Shown piece after piece: positions 9,702-17,192 of a stretch of DNA of 64,000 nt. The notes below the pieces were generated by a model. That model made no database searches. It saw only the letters and a program-made list of their open reading frames with translations, and had not been told where the DNA came from. The position numbers were made by a program, and so were the translations under genes. Origin of the DNA: an uncultured Bacilli bacterium. Its GTDB lineage: Bacteria > Bacillota_I > Bacilli_A > RF39 > UBA660. How positions within the stretch are numbered: position 1 is the stretch's first letter; every line of letters starts with the position of its first letter. The stretch covers positions 27,259 to 91,258 of the forward strand of contig CANQSQ010000002.1 of the NCBI GenBank assembly GCA_947626565.1. Direction: 5' to 3'.

Positions 9702-9866
9702 ATGAAGGCAGCAACAGGTGAATTAAACTTGACAGTTATTACTTTGATTGCTATTGCAGCAGTAATTGGTTTCTTCTGGTTAATGTGGCCAAATATCCAA
9801 AATGCAATTAACTCTCAATGGAGTAATATTTCTAGTAACCATGGTATGGTAGTAATTGAAAGATAA
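9702..9866 (+). CDS. Small Flp-pilin-like protein (54 residues)
   Basis: This short ORF starts MKAATGELNLTVITLIAIAA, continues with a hydrophobic helix to about residue 30 and ends NHGMVVIER. An AAGGAGTGG ribosome site (9687-9695) lies 6 bases before the ATG, and a near-consensus extended promoter sits upstream. The size, N-terminal hydrophobic helix after a short polar leader with Gly6-Glu7, and position right after tadB-tadC are those of a type IVb (Flp) major pilin or a closely related stub. The match to the usual Gly-x4-Glu-Tyr processing site is not exact, so cleavage is uncertain. The gene is easy to miss because of its length. Confidence 0.7.
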   Translation: MKAATGELNLTVITLIAIAAVIGFFWLMWPNIQNAINSQWSNISSNHGMVVIER

Positions 9867-9880
9867 ATGAGGTGGATTAG

Positions 9881-10318
9881 ATGCGTGATGCTTTTGGAGG
9901 AATTGTAAATATTGCTATTATAGTAGTGTTTTTAGTAATTGTTTCTGGTTATTTAGCATTTAATGTTAATTATACGAAGGCTTTTAGAGTTAAAAATAAA
10001 ATAATTTCAACTTATGAAGAATATGAAGGTGCTTGTCAACAACCTAATGGTGATTGTCGGACTAAGATTCGTGAGTATATAAATGATGTAGGTTATAATG
10101 CTGGCAAAATGCGAGTTAGTGATACATCTTTTGCTTGTCAAGACGAAGGTTATTGTGTAAAGAAAGTAAGAGATACAACGATTACTGATGGTGAAGAAAG
10201 AGCACATTTTGAAATTATTACTCAGATAAATATTAATATACCAATAATTAATAATATAATGGGACTTAGTATTTTTCAGGTACGTGGTTCTACTAAAACT
10301 ATAGTTATTCCAAGCTAA
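9881..10318 (+). CDS. TadE-like pseudopilin
   Basis: The protein has 145 residues, with an N-terminal helix (about 8-28) that begins MRDAFGGIVNIAIIVVFLVI and then an extracellular domain with three cysteines (in EGACQQ, GDCRT and FACQDEGYC there are four in total) that could form disulfides. The layout is that of TadE/TadF minor pseudopilins. It follows the pilin-like gene by 14 bases with a GAGGTGG ribosome site and is probably on the same transcript. Confidence 0.65.
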   Translation: MRDAFGGIVNIAIIVVFLVIVSGYLAFNVNYTKAFRVKNKIISTYEEYEGACQQPNGDCRTKIREYINDVGYNAGKMRVSDTSFACQDEGYCVKKVRDTTITDGEERAHFEIITQININIPIINNIMGLSIFQVRGSTKTIVIPS

Positions 10319-10330
10319 TGGTGAAAATGT

Positions 10331-11365
10331 ATGAATGTTATAATTTGTAATGAACAGCAAGATCAATTAGCAACTTTGGATATAGATGTAATAAAGAATA
10401 TGACAGGTTCTTTTGAACCTAATGAAATAGTAGAAATGTTTAGAAGTTTCTTCTATAGTAAGATGATATTGGATGTTACAGCTATTAAACATTATACTGA
10501 ATTAAAGAGTTATGAAATAATTGCTAAAGGATTAGATCCTAATAAGATTATATTCTTTTTACCGGAAGGTAGCACTTTATGTGCAGCAAGTTTTTTATCA
10601 AATTTAATTGATCTTGGAATATATAATTTTACTACTAATTTTGAAGGTATAAAGTATTTATTAAAAAAGACTAATACACTTAAAGATGTTGAACATATTA
10701 AACAGATGGGTAATACAGGAGCATCTGTTGTTACTAACAATATTACAAATATCCAAAGTGCTACAGATTTAGTAGCTTCTAAGAGTTATAGTAGTAATTC
10801 TATTGTATTGGGATTTAAAAATATAACTGATCACGCAGGAGCAACAACACTTATTTATATGTTAAAAGGAGAGTTAGAATCTTCTTTTGGAAAAGATAAT
10901 GTTGTGGCTTTAGAAGTTGATAAAAATGAATTCGCATTATTTAATGATAAAAATATGATTTCTGTTAAGTCAACAGATATAAAAGCAGCTATAAATAAAT
11001 TTAATGTAAAGGTTGTACTAGTTGATTTAAATGGAATTTCAGATAGTACTATGTGTTCGGAAGTTTTCCATTTAATAGAACCAAGCACGATAAAATTGAA
11101 TAAATTGATTAGGAAAAATAGAACGATTTTTACTAATCTGCAAAATAGAAAAGTTATACTTAATCAGAGTTTACTAATGAATAATGATGTTGCAGATTTT
11201 GAATCTGAAGCCAATATTAGAGTATTTTTTAATATTCCGCCTTTGGATGATAGAAAGAAGAATGGAATATTGAATGACTTTTTAATAAAAATTGGTTTAG
11301 TTAATAGCCCTATGATTCAAAGAAGAGAAGGTGCTGGTAGAATATTTGGTTTATTTAGGCGCTAA
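10331..11365 (+). CDS. TadZ/CpaE-like protein with degenerate P-loop
   Basis: The protein has 344 residues. The first about 125 look like an atypical receiver-type fold. From about residue 155 it has a SIMIBI (MinD/ParA-like) ATPase shape: a strand SIVLGFKN, then DHAGATTLIYML where the P-loop should be. The usual GKTT lysine is Ala171 (GATT, 170-173), so normal ATP hydrolysis is doubtful. TadZ/CpaE places Tad machines in the cell, and several members have lost ATPase motifs. The position in the operon supports this assignment, but the similarity is weak and another role is possible. Confidence 0.55.
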   Translation: MNVIICNEQQDQLATLDIDVIKNMTGSFEPNEIVEMFRSFFYSKMILDVTAIKHYTELKSYEIIAKGLDPNKIIFFLPEGSTLCAASFLSNLIDLGIYNFTTNFEGIKYLLKKTNTLKDVEHIKQMGNTGASVVTNNITNIQSATDLVASKSYSSNSIVLGFKNITDHAGATTLIYMLKGELESSFGKDNVVALEVDKNEFALFNDKNMISVKSTDIKAAINKFNVKVVLVDLNGISDSTMCSEVFHLIEPSTIKLNKLIRKNRTIFTNLQNRKVILNQSLLMNNDVADFESEANIRVFFNIPPLDDRKKNGILNDFLIKIGLVNSPMIQRREGAGRIFGLFRR

Positions 11366-11377
11366 GTTATTTATTAA

Positions 11378-11406
11378 TTGACAAATTTATAATATAATAT
11401 TATAAT
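11378..11406 (+). promoter_or_regulatory. Consensus sigma-A promoter before the first VirB2-like gene
   Basis: TTGACA (11378-11383), 17 bases, TATAAT (11401-11406). Both boxes match the consensus fully, so this should be one of the strongest promoters in the window. A possible ATG at 11405 overlaps the -10 box and so cannot be the true start of the next gene. Confidence 0.85.
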
Positions 11407-11428
11407 GTTAAATGAAGGAGAGGTAGTT

Positions 11429-11743
11429 ATGGCAAATACAGATTCTTGTGGTGGATTATTACCATTAGTAAAGGTTGTAAGAAAAGGTGTTTTTCCGTTA
11501 GTACAAATATTTATTCCAATTGCTTTAATTATATATGGTACTATCGATTTAGGTAAGGCTGTTATTGTAAGCGATGAAAAAGAGGTTAAGGCAGCACAAA
11601 GCAGATTAATTAAACGTATTATTTATGCTGTATTGATTTTCTTTGTAGTAGTTATAGTTTCTGCTGTTATGAATATCGTTGCAACAGGTGGAGAAGGAGA
11701 TACTTCTGGATGGCAAGCTTGTTGGTCAGCAGCCGCTAATTAG
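11429..11743 (+). CDS. VirB2/TrbC-like small membrane protein, copy 1
   Basis: The protein has 104 residues: a short N-terminus with one Cys, then two membrane helices (about 20-42 and 62-84) joined by a charged loop VSDEKEVKAAQSRLIKR. Start 11429 is chosen because AAGGAGAGG (11415-11423) precedes it and the in-frame ATG at 11405 lies in the promoter. The helix-loop-helix layout is that of VirB2/TrbC pilins or related T4SS subunits. The gene at 11836 has the same layout and similar loop (VTSDDESMGKARKKLINR), so they are paralogues. It is alone between a perfect promoter and a terminator, so it should be made in excess, as for a structural subunit. Confidence 0.68.
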   Translation: MANTDSCGGLLPLVKVVRKGVFPLVQIFIPIALIIYGTIDLGKAVIVSDEKEVKAAQSRLIKRIIYAVLIFFVVVIVSAVMNIVATGGEGDTSGWQACWSAAAN

Positions 11744-11762
11744 ACATTATGTTAAACAAAAA

Positions 11763-11791
11763 GGTAGCAAAATAATTGCTATTTTTTTTTT
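11763..11791 (+). terminator. Intrinsic terminator after the first VirB2-like gene
   Basis: Stem TAGCAA (11765-11770) / TTGCTA (11776-11781) with a 5-base loop, followed by nine T (11782-11790). It isolates the 11429 gene as a separate short transcript. Confidence 0.8.
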
Positions 11792-11807
11792 ATTTTGCTA
11801 TACTTAT

Positions 11808-11818
11808 TATGTTATAAT
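11808..11818 (+). promoter_or_regulatory. Extended -10 promoter element
   Basis: TGTTATAAT (TG at 11810-11811, TATAAT at 11813-11818) directly after the terminator and 17 bases before the ATG at 11836. No good -35 box is seen, which is common with an extended -10. It would start the second part of the T4SS transcript. Confidence 0.55.
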
Positions 11819-11835
11819 GTATTTGGAGTGGTCTT

Positions 11836-12345
11836 ATGAGAAAAATATTAGTTTCTTTTGTACTAGTATTAAGTATTTTTACTATTAGTCCAAATAAGAC
11901 AGTTGCTTTTGCTAAAGAAAAAATTAATGAGAATTCATTAGTTGATTTTGGCGTTGTTCAAAACAATTATTTATATATATTAGATAAAGATAGTGATGAA
12001 GAAGTTAATATTGATGATTGGTTAGATGATTATAATCAAGAACAAAATTGTGATGCAGATAGTTCTTTATTAGGAAATCCTAATGATCCTGATTCTGTTG
12101 CTTGGTTATTACAGCAAGTATTAAATTATATTAGAATATTAGGACCAATACTAGTAATTGTTTTAAGTAGTATTGAATTTGCGAAAGTTATTGTTACAAG
12201 TGATGATGAATCTATGGGAAAAGCTAGAAAAAAGCTTATTAATAGATTAATTTTAATTGTGGCTTTATTCTTTATACCAACACTTGTATCATTTTTATTA
12301 GGTATTTTTGGTATAACTACTGATCCTACTTGTGGACTTCAATGA
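11836..12345 (+). CDS. VirB2/TrbC-like membrane protein with signal peptide, copy 2
   Basis: The protein has 169 residues: a signal peptide (about 1-28, ending TVAFAKE), an acidic extracellular linker with one Cys (DEEVNIDDWLDD), then two membrane helices (about 96-116 and 136-160) joined by a charged loop like that of the 11429 protein. It ends with TGA followed at once by TAA. The paired small proteins suggest two subunits of the same T4SS pore or pilus. An ATTTGGAGTGG ribosome site precedes the ATG. Confidence 0.62.
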   Translation: MRKILVSFVLVLSIFTISPNKTVAFAKEKINENSLVDFGVVQNNYLYILDKDSDEEVNIDDWLDDYNQEQNCDADSSLLGNPNDPDSVAWLLQQVLNYIRILGPILVIVLSSIEFAKVIVTSDDESMGKARKKLINRLILIVALFFIPTLVSFLLGIFGITTDPTCGLQ

Positions 12346-12362
12346 TAAAGGGGTGATGAATA

Positions 12363-14516
12363 ATGACAGATACTTATGCCGCTAATACAATGAATGACAT
12401 GTTTAGAAATATTTCGGCTGTATTATTTGATAAAACATCTTATTGGCTTTTAGGTTTGTTATATCAGATATTTTTTAATGTGGCATCAGCAGATTTATTT
12501 AATAATGCAACGATATTAGGTTTTTATAAAAGAGTGCAACTTATAATTGGAGTATTTATGATATTCCAGTTGGCTGTTACTATTATGAGGGGAATTTTGA
12601 ATCCTGATCAATTACTAGATAATAAATCAGGAGTAAGTTCATTTATAACAAGAGTTGTTATGGCTTTAGTTTTGTTGACTGTTTTAGTACCTATTAATAT
12701 TCCAGGAGCAACTAATGAGTATGAAAGACAACTTAATAATAATGGTTTATTATTTGGTACACTTTATTCGTTACAAAATAGAATTTTGTCGAATAATACT
12801 TTGGGACGGTTGATTTTAGGTACGACTGATGGGGCTATTACAAGTGATGCGGATGATGATGGTAGTACGGGTCTTACGGGGGCAGATAAGCAAGCTGCTA
12901 GTTTGGAAAAGTCTTCTAAAATATTTACATCTACTATTTTAAAGGGATTTGTTAGGATTAATTTAGTGCCTGAAGAGTATCGTAAAGATCCAGGTGAGGG
13001 TAAGACTGAAGAAATGCTTAATGAGAATAGAATTTGTAAGGATATCGATGATGCCATTTTGGAGTCTTATACTAGAGTTGATGCTGATGTTGATGAAATT
13101 TTAAGTAATATTACAGCTGATTGTGCTTTAGATACGGATGCTGAATGGGTAAAAAGTGATTTAGAGCAAACTAAGAGTAGTTTTTTGACAAAGTTATTTG
13201 GTAAAAAAAGGTATATGTTTGCTTATAGACCAATAATATCAGCAATAGTGGCAATTATCTTTTGTTTTGTATTATTAAGTTTTACCATTGAGATTGCTGT
13301 TCGTGCTGTTAAATTAGCAGTACTTCGTTTGATTGCTCCGGTTCCAATAATTAGTTATATGGATCCTAAAGGTAGTAAAGATGGAGCATTTAATTCTTGG
13401 GTTAAGACTTTAACTTCAACATATTTAGATTTATTTATTCGTTTGGCAGTAATTTATTTTGTTATATATTTGATTCAAGATATGATAGTTAATGGTATTG
13501 TAATGAATACTGGTACGGGTATGATTGGTGTTTTGTCAGCTATAATTATTTGGATTGGTTTATTTATGTTTGCTAGAGAAGCACCTAAGTTTATTCGTCA
13601 AGTTCTTGGTATGAAAGAAGATGCTGGCAGAGGTTTATTCAGTGGTATTGGTACAGCATTAGGAATGGGTGCAGCTGCTGCTGGAATGGTAGGTTCTGCT
13701 TTAACTAATTATAAAGCTTCTAAAGAGGAAAATGAACAATTACATGCTGGACAGACTAAAAGAAATATTGCAAGAAATGTTGGCTCAGCTATTACTGGTG
13801 CTATATCTGGTGGATTTACTGGTGCTAGAGCAGCTTTGACTGCTAAGGATCATGCTCTTAAGAGCTCAATTGATGCTATGCAGAAACGTAATGCTATAAG
13901 AGCATCTCATTCAACTGCCTTGGGTAGACTTACTAGTTCAGGTTATGGATTATTAACTGGTAATTCTTTGGCTAGTAGGGATCAAAATATTTTAGATGCT
14001 AATAAAAATGCGGCTAAATCTATTGGTGAATTTAAATCAATGGCTGAAGCACAGGCAAAGAAAAATGGAGAGTTCGGTACATATAAAAACTTTAATTATA
14101 ATTATGAAGGTTTAATGGCTGCGATGAATGCTAAAGATAGTAATGGTAATTTCCAATATACTGATGCTCATACGAAGCAAACTAGGACCTTTAATGTTAG
14201 AGATTTTGATAACAATGTACTTTCAAGTATATTGGATTCACAAACAGCAAATTATTTAGCAAGTAATTTTCATAATGGTGCTTTCAATGATGGAAAGCTT
14301 CAAGACAAATGGGCTTATGCTAAACATGATATGATTGAAGCAAATATTGATTTTGGAAGCACGTATTTAGGAGCTGATACTACAGGTATTGGACTTGAGC
14401 AGGCTTATAAGACTATAGGTGCTACTATTGGAGAGGCAAATGCCAAAGCAAGAGAAAAAGCTACTAATATGGAAGGTATTATGCATAGAGCTAATGAGCA
14501 ACAAAATAAAAAATAA
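12363..14516 (+). CDS. VirB6/TrbL-like polytopic membrane protein
   Basis: The protein has 717 residues. Helices are near 25-45, 60-80, 95-115, 285-320, 350-375 and 385-410, with an extracytoplasmic loop of about 150 residues between the third and fourth. A conserved-looking segment LIAPVPIISYMDPKGS sits between helices, as in TrbL/VirB6 proteins of Gram-positive conjugation systems. From about residue 420 it has a long Ala/Gly-rich, cytoplasmic-looking tail of about 300 residues. VirB6-type proteins form the inner membrane channel. It is 17 bases after the second VirB2-like gene and 19 before the PrgI-like gene. Confidence 0.7.
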   Translation: MTDTYAANTMNDMFRNISAVLFDKTSYWLLGLLYQIFFNVASADLFNNATILGFYKRVQLIIGVFMIFQLAVTIMRGILNPDQLLDNKSGVSSFITRVVMALVLLTVLVPINIPGATNEYERQLNNNGLLFGTLYSLQNRILSNNTLGRLILGTTDGAITSDADDDGSTGLTGADKQAASLEKSSKIFTSTILKGFVRINLVPEEYRKDPGEGKTEEMLNENRICKDIDDAILESYTRVDADVDEILSNITADCALDTDAEWVKSDLEQTKSSFLTKLFGKKRYMFAYRPIISAIVAIIFCFVLLSFTIEIAVRAVKLAVLRLIAPVPIISYMDPKGSKDGAFNSWVKTLTSTYLDLFIRLAVIYFVIYLIQDMIVNGIVMNTGTGMIGVLSAIIIWIGLFMFAREAPKFIRQVLGMKEDAGRGLFSGIGTALGMGAAAAGMVGSALTNYKASKEENEQLHAGQTKRNIARNVGSAITGAISGGFTGARAALTAKDHALKSSIDAMQKRNAIRASHSTALGRLTSSGYGLLTGNSLASRDQNILDANKNAAKSIGEFKSMAEAQAKKNGEFGTYKNFNYNYEGLMAAMNAKDSNGNFQYTDAHTKQTRTFNVRDFDNNVLSSILDSQTANYLASNFHNGAFNDGKLQDKWAYAKHDMIEANIDFGSTYLGADTTGIGLEQAYKTIGATIGEANAKAREKATNMEGIMHRANEQQNKK

Positions 14517-14535
14517 ATTAGGGAGTGTGATATAA

Positions 14536-14847
14536 GTGAATTATTTAATCCCTGCTAATACTAAGAAGGGGCAACTAATTTTAGGAATATTTAGAAAGTC
14601 TGATTTAATATTATTTGCGGTTGGGGTCTTAATAACAGTTATATTGTTAGCTGTTATGCCTCTTACTTCAACTTTTGTGACAATAATGATAATGTGTCCA
14701 GCTTTTATCGCTGGATTTCTAGTAATGCCAGTTCCCTATTATCATAATATGTTAAACATAATAGTAGAAATGTATGAGTTTTTAACTAATAGACAAACTT
14801 ATAGATGGAAAGGTTGGTGCTATAAAAATGTCCAAAAAGGTAAGTAG
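14536..14847 (+). CDS. PrgI/VirB3-like small membrane protein
   Basis: The protein has 103 residues with a GTG start. A short N-terminus YLIPANTKKGQLILG is followed by two close membrane helices (about 25-65) and a cytoplasmic end with FLTNRQTYRWKG. This is the PrgI/VirB3 arrangement that always sits beside VirB4 in T4SS. It overlaps the next gene, the VirB4 N-terminal part, by 20 bases, as expected for partners. Confidence 0.72.
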   Translation: MNYLIPANTKKGQLILGIFRKSDLILFAVGVLITVILLAVMPLTSTFVTIMIMCPAFIAGFLVMPVPYYHNMLNIIVEMYEFLTNRQTYRWKGWCYKNVQKGK

Positions 14848-15376
14848 TGGTTTTACTGAAGATTGGTTACCAGTAAAAGCTATTCAAAATAATATGATTA
14901 TAACAACAGATAATTATAAAGTAAGTGGTGTTAAAATTACGCCAAGAAATATTTTTATACTTGATATAGATACGCAAAATAATATTTTGATTAGTCTTAG
15001 AAATTTTTATAATATGATAGATTTTGAGTTTTGGTTAGTAGTAGCTGATAGACCAGTTGATATTTCAATTTATATGTCACAAATGCAGTTATTATTAAAC
15101 GAGACAAATTCACCAGCTGTTAGAAAGTTAATAATGCAAGATATTGAAAAAGGTGAAACATTTATAAGAAATAATGTTGTTGATACAGAATATTATTTCT
15201 TATTTAAAACAAAGAATGTCGATGAAGTTCAAAAAAGAGTAAGAATGATGATAAATGGGTTAGCACAGTGTGGTTTAAATGCTTCCCAAATTAGTAATTC
15301 TGATTTAAGACTAGTACTTGAAAATTTCTTAAATGGAGGAACATCAACAGAATTTGGGACGGTGATGCCAGTATGA
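14828..15376 (+). CDS. VirB4 N-terminal domain encoded as a separate protein
   Basis: The protein has 182 residues and resembles the N-terminal part of VirB4/TraC ATPases: a beta-rich start (DWLPVKAIQNNMIITTDNYK), then helices that in VirB4 contact VirB3. It has no ATPase motifs. It ends with TGA at 15374, and the ATPase part starts at 15373 in another frame (ATGA overlap), so the two are translationally coupled. The two frames differ, so this is not a UGA-readthrough artefact. I read it as a genuine gene fission; a sequencing frameshift is less likely because both ends have a proper overlap. Confidence 0.65.
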   Translation: MSKKVSSGFTEDWLPVKAIQNNMIITTDNYKVSGVKITPRNIFILDIDTQNNILISLRNFYNMIDFEFWLVVADRPVDISIYMSQMQLLLNETNSPAVRKLIMQDIEKGETFIRNNVVDTEYYFLFKTKNVDEVQKRVRMMINGLAQCGLNASQISNSDLRLVLENFLNGGTSTEFGTVMPV

Positions 15377-17163
15377 GTATAGGATTAAGAAGTCAGTTAG
15401 CTCCTAAAGGATTACATTTTTCACCTAGTGAATTTGTAATTAGTGATAAATATGCCACAATAATGACAGTGGTATCTTATCCTAAATATATATCACCCGG
15501 TTATTTATCATCTTTGACAAATATGGGTGGTATTAAAGTAGTAATTAAACATATTCCCGTACCTTTTCAATTGATGTCAAAAATGTTAAATAAACAAGTT
15601 GCTGATTTAAAAGATAGATATCAAAATGAAAGAGATCAAACCGTACGTGAGAGAATAAGACAAGATGCAGAAAGTTTGGAATACTTTACATCAATGTTAG
15701 CTGGTAGTCAGGCTAGAATTTTTGATTTTCAAATGCACATAATGATTACGGCTGATACTAAAGAAGAATTAGAATTAAAAAAAGTTAATGTAAAAAATTA
15801 TCTTGACGCTATGGAATTAAGAGCTATTTCATTGCGTTTTGAACAAGAAAAAGTGTTAAAGTCAATACTTCCAGTTTTTCCAGCTCAAGATGTAGAACAA
15901 AGAATTGGAACACCAATTCCATCAGTTACTATTTCAGCAATGTATCCTTTTATATTTGATAGTATAAAAGATCCAGGATTATCAACTTTATTAGGTGTTG
16001 ATTTTTCTGGAGGAGTAATATTATTTAATCAATTTTTATATAAAATTCGTAAAGAAAATAATAGAAATAATGCTAATATGATTATTTTAGGTACATCAGG
16101 TTCAGGTAAATCTACAGCAGCTAAGTTAATGCTTAGATCACATATTAGAAATGGTTGTCAAATAGTTATAATAGATCCTGAAGATGAGTATCAGGAGATT
16201 ACAAGAACTTTTGGTGGAGATACTGTTGATATAGGTAAAGGTGGAGAATTTGGACTTATTAATCCATTAGAAGTTGTTATTGATGCTGATGAAGAGGAAA
16301 TTAGACAAGGACTTGGTTATACTGTTTTAACTAGAACATTACAGTTTTTAAAGGCCTTTATGAAATATTATGATCCATCTATTGAAGAAGATGTTTTGAC
16401 CATGTTTAGTGAAATTGTTCAAGATACTTATAAACGTTTTGGTATTGATTTTAATACAGACTTTTCTAATTATTCATCAAATGATTATCCAACTTTTAGT
16501 GATGTTTATGCTACTATTAGGGGACGTTTAATGTCAATGACTGAACAAACACAAGAACGAGATATTATGGAACGTCTTGAATTAAAAGTTAGACCAATTA
16601 CAAAAGAATTGAGATTTTATTTTGATGGTCATACTACTATTAGAAAAGATAGTGACTTTATGGTTTTCAATATAAAAGAATTAATGAATAGTGATTCTAA
16701 TGTTAGAAATGCATTATTCTTTAATGTCTTGAAATATGCTTGGGGTTTATGTTTGGACTTCAATGTAGATACAGTACTAATGATAGATGAAGCGCATGTG
16801 TTGCTAGGAGATAATAATGCTTTAGGTGCTGATTTCTTAGCTCAAGTTCAAAGACGAGCTCGTAAGTACAATACAGGAACAATTATTATTACACAACAAC
16901 CAAGTGATTTTGCTGATCAGGCAGTTATAACTCAAGGTAAAGCAATATTTGATAACTCATCTTATTATTTAGTAATGGGTCTTAGAAAACAAGCTGTTGA
17001 AGATTTAGCTTTACTTATTGATTTAAATGATAGTGAAAGAGAAAGTATAAAACATTATTCACAAGGTGAAGCCTTGTTCGTTTGTGGAAATAGACGAATG
17101 CGTATTAATATAGCAGTAACTCAAGAAGAATTAGATTCTTTCGGTAGTGGTGGAGGACTATAG
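15373..17163 (+). CDS. VirB4-family conjugation/secretion ATPase (ATPase part)
   Basis: The protein has 596 residues. The first about 210 correspond to the second half of the VirB4 N-terminal region. Walker A is GTSGSGKS (240-247), an IIDPEDEY strand follows at about 266-273 and Walker B is VLMIDEAH (468-475). A typical IIITQQP stretch lies before the C-terminus. VirB4 is the universal T4SS motor and stands on the cytoplasmic side of the membrane channel. Its missing first domain is the protein encoded just upstream. It is followed 29 bases later by the wall-hydrolase gene. Confidence 0.9.
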   Translation: MSIGLRSQLAPKGLHFSPSEFVISDKYATIMTVVSYPKYISPGYLSSLTNMGGIKVVIKHIPVPFQLMSKMLNKQVADLKDRYQNERDQTVRERIRQDAESLEYFTSMLAGSQARIFDFQMHIMITADTKEELELKKVNVKNYLDAMELRAISLRFEQEKVLKSILPVFPAQDVEQRIGTPIPSVTISAMYPFIFDSIKDPGLSTLLGVDFSGGVILFNQFLYKIRKENNRNNANMIILGTSGSGKSTAAKLMLRSHIRNGCQIVIIDPEDEYQEITRTFGGDTVDIGKGGEFGLINPLEVVIDADEEEIRQGLGYTVLTRTLQFLKAFMKYYDPSIEEDVLTMFSEIVQDTYKRFGIDFNTDFSNYSSNDYPTFSDVYATIRGRLMSMTEQTQERDIMERLELKVRPITKELRFYFDGHTTIRKDSDFMVFNIKELMNSDSNVRNALFFNVLKYAWGLCLDFNVDTVLMIDEAHVLLGDNNALGADFLAQVQRRARKYNTGTIIITQQPSDFADQAVITQGKAIFDNSSYYLVMGLRKQAVEDLALLIDLNDSERESIKHYSQGEALFVCGNRRMRINIAVTQEELDSFGSGGGL

Positions 17164-17192
17164 AAAAAGAAAACAGAAGTAGGTGATGTATT

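Noticed and set aside
11405..11428. An earlier ATG for the first VirB2-like gene
   Set aside because: It overlaps the -10 box of a perfect promoter and has no ribosome site, unlike the ATG at 11429.
14828..17163. The virB4 split as an effect of UGA coding for Trp
   Set aside because: The two parts are in different frames, and TGA serves as the end of several other genes, so the standard code applies.
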